Assembly: GCA_016712345.1 (NCBI GenBank)
Contig: JADJRH010000011.1
Span: forward strand, 1,426,001-1,490,000
Reading direction: 5' to 3'
Origin: Polyangiaceae bacterium
Lineage (GTDB): Bacteria; Myxococcota_A; Polyangia; Polyangiales; Polyangiaceae
Length of the DNA stretch: 64,000 bases
Shown: positions 17,345-25,637 of the stretch, one piece after another
Position numbering within the stretch: position 1 is the stretch's first letter
How the letters are laid out: every line of letters starts with the position of its first letter
Position numbers and translations under genes: made by a program
The notes under the pieces: model-generated
Told to the model about the DNA's origin: nothing
The model's input: the letters and a program-made list of their open reading frames with translations, nothing else
Databases searched by the model: none

Positions 17345-17938
17345 ATGCAAACCCGCCACATCGCCCTCATCGGGGCCCTCACAGGGGGACTTGTGATTGC
17401 CCTGCTCGGCGGCTTCGGTCGGTTCGGCACGAGCGGGACCGAACAGCAAGGCTCCCCGCCTTCCGCAACCGACCAGCGCCGCGGCGCCGACAGACCGGCG
17501 GCGCCGGGTCAGCCGCTTCGAGCCGAGATCGCCGCCGCGCCGGCCGCTGAGATCCCCGATCTGGTCGCCCGTGACCAGCGGCGCCGAGATGCCATTGGGT
17601 CGTTCGGATTCTCACTCTTGGGCGCTCTGGACGTGTGCATCGCCGCCGGGCCGGGGCCCCGCGTTCCGCAGCGGCTGCTTCTGCATTTTGAGCGCGCGAA
17701 AGAGAGCGCCCCCGGGCAAGAAACCTTCGAGCTGAAGAGTGTTGCTCCCGCTGACATGCGTCCCGATCAGCCTGATCTCCGCGGTACCCCCATTGGTACA
17801 TGCCTTTCCGGCCTTGCTGGGCGGGTGCTTTCGATCCCCGCCGGCCCGGGTACGCAAGAGTCGAGCTTTCAAGAATTCATCGCAATCCCAATCCCCGCCT
17901 CTGTCGCGTGGGCACCGCAGCAGATCCCCGTTCGGTAA
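17345..17938 (+). CDS. single-pass membrane or secreted protein, likely sigma-54 regulated
   Basis: A 197-residue protein with an N-terminal hydrophobic segment (IALIGALTGGLVIALLGGFG) and then a low-complexity Pro/Ala/Gln linker to about residue 75. A folded domain follows (LLGALDVCIAAGPGPRVPQRLLLHFE, GTPIGTCLSGLAGRVLSIP), with two Cys that could pair after export. I do not recognise the domain. The start is uncertain: the ATG at 17345 begins the membrane segment, and an earlier ATG at 17324 lies inside the predicted promoter. It is the first gene downstream of the operator cluster, and the large surface protein follows after 188 bp. Confidence 0.55.
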   Translation: MQTRHIALIGALTGGLVIALLGGFGRFGTSGTEQQGSPPSATDQRRGADRPAAPGQPLRAEIAAAPAAEIPDLVARDQRRRDAIGSFGFSLLGALDVCIAAGPGPRVPQRLLLHFERAKESAPGQETFELKSVAPADMRPDQPDLRGTPIGTCLSGLAGRVLSIPAGPGTQESSFQEFIAIPIPASVAWAPQQIPVR

Positions 17939-18082
17939 TAGGTGCAAAGCAGTCCGTATCATCCAATTGTGTGGGCACCAGGTGAGAAAACGGCTCGAAA
18001 CCCTCGACCCCGAGGCATTGAGCATACCCGCAAACCCCCCGAATGGCCGATCAGTGCAGGTCGATTCCGGCCGAGCTGCACC

Positions 18083-18108
18083 TCAGTCACGGTTTTCAGT
18101 CACGGTTT
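18083..18108 (+). repeat. perfect 13-bp tandem duplication in the leader of the TSP3 gene
   Basis: TCAGTCACGGTTT occurs twice head to tail (18083-18095, 18096-18108), ending next to AAGGAG, the likely ribosome binding site of the following gene. Confidence 0.6.
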
Positions 18109-18126
18109 AAGGAGCAAAGCAGAGTT

Positions 18127-21100
18127 ATGAGACGTAATCATCGATTCAGATTGTATGCATGCGGGATGTTGTCCGCGAGCGCGACGCTGCTCGGTGCCGG
18201 AACCGTCCTCGCGGACGCGGTGCTGCACCCCGGCACCATCAACGGGACGACGGGCCTCAGCAACTGGGCCTTTGACCAAGGCTACGCGAGCGTCTCAGGA
18301 AACAGCGCCGGGTTCAGTGCATCCGTCAACTTCACGGGCAACGCCTTCGCAATGACGATCGAGGGCAACCAAACGTACTCGTACGCCTACACCCAGAACT
18401 ACAAGTTCACGTCCGGCGGATCCCTGTATTTCTACCAATCCTTCAACAACCTGAGCATCGCCGTCCCGGAGAATGGACAGGTTGCGGTAGACTTGAGCCG
18501 GCCAGGTGCCTCGATCGTCCCTGCCATCACCGTCACCGGCGGCACGCTCCAGGCGTCGCACTTTGAGTACACCGTATACGACAACAACAGCTACGCGCAG
18601 CTTCAGGCCGAGCGGTACGACGCCACGCTTGTACCGCTGCCCGTGGTAGCCGGCTTCGCGACGCAGTTGCGTGGCTTCGCCAAGGTGGCTGTCTCCGACG
18701 GAGTCGGCGGCACCCTGTGCGTAGCCCAGGTTTCGCTGGGCGCGACGACCTTCAACTTGGCGGAGGGCGATAGCGCAGCGGCCAACTACGCTCTCACCGT
18801 GGACCAAGATGATTGCGACGTGGGCATTCAGGGCACGGTCGGCGTCAACAACGCGCCGGGCGGCATGGTGCCAACGTCCGGCTACGTTTATGCCTACGGG
18901 TACACGCCAGCAGGCGCCTACCTCGGCAGTTTCTCCCAAAACTTGACCGGCAACAACCAGGACTACCAGCTTGTCGGCCTCCCCGAAGGCAAATTCTACC
19001 CCCAGGCGAGCGTCAACTTCCCCAACGGCGCCTCCATGCAGTTGCCCAACCAGAATCCACCCTTCGTCGACGTGGCCGCGGGCATGTCCCAGCGCGACTT
19101 CGTGTTCGACGGTGGGATCGCCAACGGCAACCTGGCCCTGACCGGCCCGTTCGCAGACCGGCTGCAGTGGGCCAACGTGTCGTACGCCGGACAGTACGAC
19201 TACAACGTGCCTAACTACGGTCCAACCGCCGGCGGATCGAGCACCGCGCCGGTGAGTATGACCACCGGCGAATATTCGCTGGTGCTGACGCCCGGCGACT
19301 GGAGACGCTCGTACGTGGCTCTCGGCTTTATGCCGGACGCTACCGGCATCCAAACGTACAACTATGTCTACCTGTACGACAACAACATTTTGACGACCGC
19401 GCAGGCCGGCGCCACGAACCAGCTCCCATCGACCACGATACCCACCAGTTCCGGCGTCATCGTGTTCGACGTGATCGAGCCTCCGGGCGCGCCCACGGAG
19501 GGCATCTCTAACCCCTATATCCACGCCAACCGCTACGACAGCGTGACAGGGCAGACGATCTACGCGTATTCGTACGCGTATGTTCAAAATGCGGCAACTC
19601 CGTCTGTGCGGGTTGTCGGCGTCCCGGGCACGTACACGTTCCAGGCGTTCGCGACCGTGAAAGGCTCTCAAAGCAAGTTCGCGGAGTCGACCATCACCTT
19701 GGGCGCGGCAACCCCCACTCCAACGGGTACCCACGTGCTCGTCGTCCCGAACGACCAGTTTGGCAATCCAGGCACTGTGCAGCTTGACTTTGCCCAGGTC
19801 ACGGGTGAGGGCAGCACCACCCTGTCTATTACAGACATAGGACCTGCCGCGCCGGACGGCTACGATTTGCTGAAGGTCATTGCCCTCAAAGAGTACCTCA
19901 ACATCAGCACAAGCGCGAACTTCCCCGGTGAGGTGGAGCTGTGCATCACGTACGACCCGGTTGCGCTCGGGCTCACGACGGCCGATGAGGAGACGCTCAA
20001 GCTCCAACAATACGTCTGCCTTGCGGACGTATGCGAGTGGGAGATCATCAATGGCACGTTCGACGGCAGCGCCAACCCGGACACGGTCAACAACGTTGTC
20101 TGCGGCACGACCACGAGCCTGTCGACCTTCTCCATCACGCTGCCGACGGACAACTGCCCCGGCGTGAACAACCCGGATCAACTCGACACCGACACCGACG
20201 GCGTCGGCGACGCTTGTGACACGGACATCGACAACGACGGCGTGCTGAACACCAACGACAACTGCCCAACCGTTGTGAACGTCGACCAAGCCAATACTGA
20301 AGGAGACGGCGAAGGTGACGTGTGCGACACGGACGACGACAACGACGGCGTGTTAGACACGAACGACATCTGCCCGGTCACCGCGAACGCCGATCAGGCC
20401 GACGTGGACGGCGACGGCGTGGGCGACGCCTGCGACCAGGATGCGGACGGAGACGGGATTCCGAGCCTTTTGGATAACTGCCCAACCGTGGTCAACCAGG
20501 ATCAGCTCAACTCCGACACGGACGGACTCGGCGATGCGTGCGACGGGGACGACGATAACGACAGCGTGGCAGACGCGAGCGACAACTGCCCCACCACGAG
20601 CAACGCGAACCAGGCCGACCTGGACGGCGACAACATCGGCGACTTCTGCGACGCGGACATCGACGGGGACAGCCTAAACAACGGGGTGGACAACTGCCCA
20701 ATCCTCTCGAACTCCGATCAGGCCAACTCTGATACGGACGCGCAGGGTGACGCCTGCGATGCCGATGACGACAACGACTTTGTGATGGACGGGGCGGACA
20801 ACTGCCAGGTCGTCGCCAACGCCGACCAGCTCAACGCCGACCTCGACGGTCAGGGGGATGCGTGTGACGGCGACGACGACAACGACACGCTCGCCGACGG
20901 CGCCGACAATTGCCCGCTCGTCGCAAACGCCACGCAGGAGGACACCGACGCCGACAACGCGGGCGACGCCTGTGACCCCGACCTCGACGGAGACGGCGTG
21001 GCCAACGCAACGGACAATTGCCCGGCTCTGTTTAACCTCAACCAGGATGACTTCGACGGCGACAACGTGGGCGACGCCTGCGATGGCGACCTCGACGGAG

Positions 21101-22308
21101 ACGGCGTCCCCAACAACGTTGACAACTGCGTCATTGTTGCAAACGCGGGCCAGTCTGACCTCGACAACGATCTCTTGGGCGACGGCTGCGACTCGGACAT
21201 GGATGGGGACGGCGTCTTGAATACGGGCGACAATTGCGTCGCTCTGGCGAACGCCAACCAGGCCGACAACGAAAACGACGGTATCGGCGACGTTTGCGAT
21301 CCCGACGACGACAATGACAACATCGCGGACACGCTTGACAATTGTCCGATCGTCGCGAACACCAACCAAATCAACTTCGACGGGGACGGCCTGGGCGATG
21401 CGTGCGACGGCGACGACGACAACGACGCCGTGCTCGACGCCGCGGACGAATGTGCAGACACACCGCTCGGAACCGTTGTGGCGCCGGCGAACGGCTGCTC
21501 CGTGGATCAACTGTGCCCCTGCGCCACCCCGCGCGGCCAGAGCGTGCCGTGGACGAGCCACAGCGCGTACGTCGCGTGCGCCGTGCAAGCGACCGCTTCC
21601 CTCGTCTCGCAAGGCCTCATGACAACGGCTCAGAAGAACGCGACAGTGGCGACATTTGCCGCGGCCAACTGTCCTCCCGCGGCCGCCGGTGGTGATACCG
21701 ACGGCGACGGCGTGGCCAACTCCATCGACAACTGCCCCACGGTTCCCAATGCCACGCAGAACCCCAACGCTTGCCTGCCCGGTTGCATCACCATTCAGCG
21801 GGGCGTGGCTGGCAACGTGTTCGATTCTTACCTCAGCTCCGTCAACGCGGGTTGGGCGCCGGGTGTTGCCCAAAATTACATGGTGACGGGCGGAACCACC
21901 AAGTCCCGTGCCCTTGTGCAGTTCGACTTGAGTGTCCTCCCGCAATACTCCTACGTTACATCGGCCACCGTAACGGTCAGCCTCAACTGGTCGGCCACGA
22001 CCACCACCATGCGCGTGCACCGCGTGCTCAACCCCTGGTTGGAGTCAACAGTCAGCTTCGCAAACTTCGGGGGCGTTGAGAACTTCTCGCCCGCCGTCGA
22101 AGCCTCTTTCTCCGCCGGGAGCCTGGTGGTCAGGTCGTTCGACCTGACAGGGCTCGTGTCGGCGTGGGCCAACGGCGACTTGTCCAACCGCGGCATCTTG
22201 TTCGAGGAAGACCTCGGCCAAACCGTGGTGGGTCGCCACGAAATCTATGCGAGCGAGTCGACCGCGGTCACGCGTCGGCCCAAGCTCGATGTCTGCTACG
22301 CCTTCTAA
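18127..22308 (+). CDS. large surface protein with 12 TSP3 calcium repeats and a C-terminal DNRLRE domain
   Basis: A 1,393-residue exported protein. The signal peptide is MRRNHRFRLYACGMLSASAT to the ALA-like site near residue 32. Residues about 33-670 are strand-rich and Tyr/Asn-rich, with no recognised domain. Residues 675-1106 are twelve thrombospondin type 3 repeats of exactly 36 residues (DNCPTVVN...DGLGDACDGDDDND pattern), each binding Ca2+ through Asp side chains. After a Cys-rich spacer and one more partial repeat, residues about 1,220-1,393 form a DNRLRE-type beta-sandwich (ALVQFDLSVLPQYSYVTSA, WANGDLSNRGILF, RPKLDVCYAF). The likely role is a calcium-stiffened adhesin or outer-surface stalk (inference). 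AAGGAG lies 12 nt before the ATG. An in-frame ATG at 18043 has no signal and would precede the signal peptide. Confidence 0.85.
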   Translation: MRRNHRFRLYACGMLSASATLLGAGTVLADAVLHPGTINGTTGLSNWAFDQGYASVSGNSAGFSASVNFTGNAFAMTIEGNQTYSYAYTQNYKFTSGGSLYFYQSFNNLSIAVPENGQVAVDLSRPGASIVPAITVTGGTLQASHFEYTVYDNNSYAQLQAERYDATLVPLPVVAGFATQLRGFAKVAVSDGVGGTLCVAQVSLGATTFNLAEGDSAAANYALTVDQDDCDVGIQGTVGVNNAPGGMVPTSGYVYAYGYTPAGAYLGSFSQNLTGNNQDYQLVGLPEGKFYPQASVNFPNGASMQLPNQNPPFVDVAAGMSQRDFVFDGGIANGNLALTGPFADRLQWANVSYAGQYDYNVPNYGPTAGGSSTAPVSMTTGEYSLVLTPGDWRRSYVALGFMPDATGIQTYNYVYLYDNNILTTAQAGATNQLPSTTIPTSSGVIVFDVIEPPGAPTEGISNPYIHANRYDSVTGQTIYAYSYAYVQNAATPSVRVVGVPGTYTFQAFATVKGSQSKFAESTITLGAATPTPTGTHVLVVPNDQFGNPGTVQLDFAQVTGEGSTTLSITDIGPAAPDGYDLLKVIALKEYLNISTSANFPGEVELCITYDPVALGLTTADEETLKLQQYVCLADVCEWEIINGTFDGSANPDTVNNVVCGTTTSLSTFSITLPTDNCPGVNNPDQLDTDTDGVGDACDTDIDNDGVLNTNDNCPTVVNVDQANTEGDGEGDVCDTDDDNDGVLDTNDICPVTANADQADVDGDGVGDACDQDADGDGIPSLLDNCPTVVNQDQLNSDTDGLGDACDGDDDNDSVADASDNCPTTSNANQADLDGDNIGDFCDADIDGDSLNNGVDNCPILSNSDQANSDTDAQGDACDADDDNDFVMDGADNCQVVANADQLNADLDGQGDACDGDDDNDTLADGADNCPLVANATQEDTDADNAGDACDPDLDGDGVANATDNCPALFNLNQDDFDGDNVGDACDGDLDGDGVPNNVDNCVIVANAGQSDLDNDLLGDGCDSDMDGDGVLNTGDNCVALANANQADNENDGIGDVCDPDDDNDNIADTLDNCPIVANTNQINFDGDGLGDACDGDDDNDAVLDAADECADTPLGTVVAPANGCSVDQLCPCATPRGQSVPWTSHSAYVACAVQATASLVSQGLMTTAQKNATVATFAAANCPPAAAGGDTDGDGVANSIDNCPTVPNATQNPNACLPGCITIQRGVAGNVFDSYLSSVNAGWAPGVAQNYMVTGGTTKSRALVQFDLSVLPQYSYVTSATVTVSLNWSATTTTMRVHRVLNPWLESTVSFANFGGVENFSPAVEASFSAGSLVVRSFDLTGLVSAWANGDLSNRGILFEEDLGQTVVGRHEIYASESTAVTRRPKLDVCYAF
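20149..21444 (+). repeat. twelve 108-bp coding repeats (TSP3)
   Basis: Twelve consecutive 36-codon units with no indels, each beginning GA(C)-AA(C)/AT(C)-TG(C), i.e. D-N/I-C, and containing a GD-(A/V/F/G)-CD core. The strict 108-bp period makes the segment prone to recombination and copy-number change and hard to assemble with short reads. Confidence 0.9.
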
Positions 22309-22341
22309 CCCGGCTTCAGCCATCCCCTCAGCGTATAGCCC

Positions 22342-22373
22342 TGCGCAACGCCGACCGCTGTGAGCGTTGCGCA
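22342..22373. terminator. 10-bp stem-loop after the TSP3 gene
   Basis: TGCGCAACGC, a 12-nt loop, then GCGTTGCGCA: a perfect 10-bp stem starting 34 nt after the stop codon. No T-run follows, so it is either a weak intrinsic terminator or an mRNA 3'-end stabiliser. Confidence 0.45.
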
Positions 22374-22524
22374 CGGGCCTGCCCTTTCGATCCAGCCCCA
22401 CCCTCCCGCGCAAGCTCGAATAAGCCGCGAGAACGTTTCGGCGAAACGCCAGCTTCATAGGGCGATCGCTCTTGCATACCCCCGCCGATTGATGGATGAT
22501 GCCATTACTCTGGAGGTGAGGCGC

Positions 22525-23343
22525 ATGGATGAACGCACGATGCGACGGTGGTGGACATCCGGGCTAGCGTCCGCGCTGATTGTGTTGTTTACCGGCCGCG
22601 CGACTGCCCAAGGTTCGCCCGCCGCCCCAACTACCGGCCCCACCCCGCCGATGTTGGAAAAAACCGACCCGGCGGCATCCCCGCCGTCGGAGGCTCCGCT
22701 TCGGATGCTGGCGGTGACGGTGGGCGGAGGTTTGGCCCACGCGAGCGACGATCGCGAAAGCAGTGCGCAACGCGGCTCGGTGAACGTTGATGTCGCGCTG
22801 CGGCTTGGGGGTGCGCTTCGGGGGCTCGAAATCCAGGCGGGGTATGATAACCTGCTCGGAAACTGGGAGTATATCCAAAAAAATCCCAGCCTCGACGGTT
22901 CAGGCCCGCAGCGGGCCGAGGCTTTCGAGCAGCGGCATCGCATCGCGCTCGACGTGCGCTACGACGTCCTGCGGCTCATCAAAAAAGGCCTCCCCATTCA
23001 CCTTTCTCCCATGTTGGGACTCGCATTCGTCAGGGTCGACTCTTCCCTCTTTGGCAGTCAAATGTTTGGGGGCGGCGGGGGGGCAACCGTGGTGGCCGAA
23101 CTTGACCCTCGCACGGCTGTCGACGCATCTTTTTCTGTGCTGCGCGGCTTCACGGGTGAAGGCGGCGAGGCAACGCTTTTCGGTTCAATCACCGGCCTGT
23201 GGAATTGGGGGGCGGGGGCTTCGATCGGTGCAACCGATTGGTCAAGGGTTCGATTGGGGTATGTCGGCGAGGCTCTCGATCGACAGGCCACAACGCGTTT
23301 TGCGCACGGCGTTCGTTTGTCGCTCACCGTGAGCTTTCTGTAG
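22525..23343 (+). CDS. outer-membrane beta-barrel-like protein
   Basis: A 272-residue exported protein: a signal peptide (WWTSGLASALIVLFTGRATAQG), a Pro/Ala-rich linker to about residue 55, then alternating amphipathic strands separated by polar turns (LAVTVGGGLAHASDD, VNVDVALRLGGALRGLEIQ, HRIALDVRYDVLRL, VRLGYVGEAL), ending in Phe-Leu after an aromatic/hydrophobic strand (VRLSLTVSFL), typical of barrel insertion signals. GGAGGTGA ends 5 nt before the ATG at 22525, deciding the start. The next gene (PKD lipoprotein) starts 18 bp after its stop, so the two form an operon. Specific function unknown. Confidence 0.7.
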   Translation: MDERTMRRWWTSGLASALIVLFTGRATAQGSPAAPTTGPTPPMLEKTDPAASPPSEAPLRMLAVTVGGGLAHASDDRESSAQRGSVNVDVALRLGGALRGLEIQAGYDNLLGNWEYIQKNPSLDGSGPQRAEAFEQRHRIALDVRYDVLRLIKKGLPIHLSPMLGLAFVRVDSSLFGSQMFGGGGGATVVAELDPRTAVDASFSVLRGFTGEGGEATLFGSITGLWNWGAGASIGATDWSRVRLGYVGEALDRQATTRFAHGVRLSLTVSFL

Positions 23344-23361
23344 GTCGGAGGCACGAGGAAC

Positions 23362-25557
23362 ATGAATCACTTGCGAAAAGTCTTTCTCCTGATCACTCTC
23401 CTCCTCGGCGTTTTCGCAACGGGAACCCTGGTGGGATGCAGCACCGAGATCGTGGCGCCCACCGCTGTGGCAACCAGCGATCCGCCCACTGTGGCCGTTG
23501 GAGGCGTGGTTCTTCTCGACGGATCCACAAGTTCCGATCCGCAGGATCTGCCGCTCTACTTCCGCTGGTCCATGGTTGATCTACCCGCCGGTAGTTCCAC
23601 CGAGCTTGTGGCACCTGAAACGGCAAAACCCTATTTTCTGGCCGACGTCGCCGGAACCTATACAGTCGGGCTCATTGTCTCCAACGGGACGACCACAAGC
23701 GAAAAGGTAACCGTCGCGATCACGGCCGGGCCGTGCGGAACGTACTCTCCCGTTGTTGAGTCCATCGCGGCCAATCCCATGGGGCCTGCGCAGGGTCAAC
23801 CGGTGTCGCTTTCCGCGGTCGTGAGCCACCCCGACTCAGCGCCCCCCTGCGAGCTGGGTCGCGTTCTCACCCATGGGTGGAAGCTCTCGGCCGTCCCGCC
23901 CGGAAGCAACGCAGCCCTCAGCTCCACCACCAACGAAACTCCCTTTTTCGTCCCCGATCTTCCCGGTGACTACACTGTCACGCTGGTCGCCACGGACGAA
24001 CTTGGCCGCGAGAGCGCTCCCAATTCTCTGACCATCACCGCTTCAAACTGCACTGGAAACGCGCCGGTGATCGATTCGATCACCCCGTCAAGTGCCAATC
24101 CGGTCGTGGGTCAGTCCGTTCAGATCGCGTCCACCGTGAGCGACGCCGACGCCATGGCCCCCTGCAACGTGCCCCAGAGTTTCATCTACGAGTGGAACAT
24201 CGTGGGTCAGCCTTCGGGGAGCCTTGCAACCCTCAATAACCCGGGTGCCGATGCTCCTTCGTTCGTGCCCGATGTGGAGGGTGACTATACCATCGCCCTG
24301 GTGGTGACTGACCTGTCCGGTCTGTCGAGCATGCCGGTCACCACCGTTGTGACCGCCTCCACGTGCGGAAGCGCATTCCCCTCGGCCGTCATTCAAGAAC
24401 TTTTCCCCGACCTCGCCGGGCCGGGGCAATCCGTGATCGGGCCCAACATCGGCGTCAACGACGTGGTTCAGCTCGATGCTTCTCTATCCACCGACGCCGA
24501 CAACGCCGCCCCCTGCAATCTCGGCCAACCGCTCACGTATTGGTGGCACTTTTTGGCCCTTCCCGCCGGCAGCGATGCCGCTATCAACAACGCCACCGTG
24601 GTCAACCCGTCGTTTTTTACAGACCGCGCCGGGACGTACGTGGTGGGGTTGATCGTCACCGATTCAAGCGGAAACCAAAGCTCTGAGGCCACGTTTACCA
24701 TTCAGGCCGACCCTTCCGTCGGTATCGGCGTGCCGGCCGGGTTCACCATCCAAACCGTGGCTACCTGGCCTCAAATCGACCAACCGCGGGGCCTCACCAA
24801 AGACGGCGCCGGCAGTATCTACGTCGTCCAGGGTAATTCCCACCTGAATCGCATCGCGGCGGACGGCAGCGTTGTTCAGATCAGCACGGGCGGCTTCATG
24901 AACAGTCCGAACGACGTGGTGTTTGAACCGGGGGCAAATCAGCTGCTCGTAACCGCGGGCGCAGGTCAGATCATCAAGGTTGACCTTGCAGGCGTCCAGA
25001 CCATCTGTGTCGACAACGGTGCCGCCACCTTCCGGGGTATCGACCTCTACAATGGAACGGGTGGCCTCCGATTCATCACCGCAGACATCTTCGGGAACCG
25101 CGCGGCCTACTACGATCCGGCGACCTGCACACTTTCCAGCACCAATGACTTCGGCGGCAACATGAATAACCCGTGGGGTGTCACGGCGGCTCTTCTTGGG
25201 GGCGTCGACACGTCTTTTGTCACCGATTCTTCCAACGACGATATCCGCAGAAACACCGGCGGTGCGTACTCCAACAACGGTGGATCGAGCACCGTTATTT
25301 CCAACCACTTCGTGATTGGAAGCCCACGCGACATCGTGGTTACCCCCTGCGCCATGCCCAAGCTCATTGTGGCCAATCGCGACGGCGCGAATCTGCTCCT
25401 CGTGACCAACACACCCAATCCCAACGTTCCCAGCGTCATCTCCAATGGGTTTCTTGCTCCGGTCGGCCTGTACTTTGAAGACCAAAACAACCTTCTCGTC
25501 ACCGATGAAGTTCTCGACGCTGTGTTCCGCGTGACCGGCCCGTTCTGCACACTGTGA
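23362..25557 (+). CDS. PKD-repeat lipoprotein with C-terminal NHL/SMP-30-like propeller
   Basis: A 731-residue surface lipoprotein. The signal peptide ends in the lipobox TLVGC. Four PKD/Ig-like repeats of about 95-105 residues follow (each with a VGQ/VGG start, a YxWxxxxxPxGS core such as FRWSMVDLPAGSS and YEWNIVGQPSGS, and an AGTYTVGLIV or GDYTVTLVATD closing strand), to about residue 450. Residues about 455-731 form a propeller (DQPRGLTKDGAGSIYVVQ, SPNDVVFEPGANQLLV, NPWGVTAALLGGVDTSFV, PRDIVVTPCAMPKLIVAN) like NHL/SMP-30 proteins. The likely role is envelope adhesion or ligand binding. It is transcribed with the preceding barrel protein gene (18 bp gap). Confidence 0.8.
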   Translation: MNHLRKVFLLITLLLGVFATGTLVGCSTEIVAPTAVATSDPPTVAVGGVVLLDGSTSSDPQDLPLYFRWSMVDLPAGSSTELVAPETAKPYFLADVAGTYTVGLIVSNGTTTSEKVTVAITAGPCGTYSPVVESIAANPMGPAQGQPVSLSAVVSHPDSAPPCELGRVLTHGWKLSAVPPGSNAALSSTTNETPFFVPDLPGDYTVTLVATDELGRESAPNSLTITASNCTGNAPVIDSITPSSANPVVGQSVQIASTVSDADAMAPCNVPQSFIYEWNIVGQPSGSLATLNNPGADAPSFVPDVEGDYTIALVVTDLSGLSSMPVTTVVTASTCGSAFPSAVIQELFPDLAGPGQSVIGPNIGVNDVVQLDASLSTDADNAAPCNLGQPLTYWWHFLALPAGSDAAINNATVVNPSFFTDRAGTYVVGLIVTDSSGNQSSEATFTIQADPSVGIGVPAGFTIQTVATWPQIDQPRGLTKDGAGSIYVVQGNSHLNRIAADGSVVQISTGGFMNSPNDVVFEPGANQLLVTAGAGQIIKVDLAGVQTICVDNGAATFRGIDLYNGTGGLRFITADIFGNRAAYYDPATCTLSSTNDFGGNMNNPWGVTAALLGGVDTSFVTDSSNDDIRRNTGGAYSNNGGSSTVISNHFVIGSPRDIVVTPCAMPKLIVANRDGANLLLVTNTPNPNVPSVISNGFLAPVGLYFEDQNNLLVTDEVLDAVFRVTGPFCTL

Positions 25558-25637
25558 AGGTGCCGGCGGGGGGGCGGGTGTGAGCACCTGCCGGTTTGAG
25601 TTTTAATTGCGCGGGCCGGTTGTGGTATAGGGCGACC

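Noticed and set aside
17939..18126. A second sigma-54 promoter before the TSP3 gene
   Set aside because: TGGCCGATCAGTGCA near 18040 has GG-to-GC spacing one base too short, and no operator copies are nearby.
18295..22020. Long minus-strand open frames (664 and 448 codons) opposite the TSP3 gene
   Set aside because: They mirror the Asp/Asn/Gly-rich repeat coding (GAC/AAC read as GTC/GTT, giving Val-rich nonsense), have no start signals and lack family similarity. The plus-strand gene has a signal peptide and known repeats.
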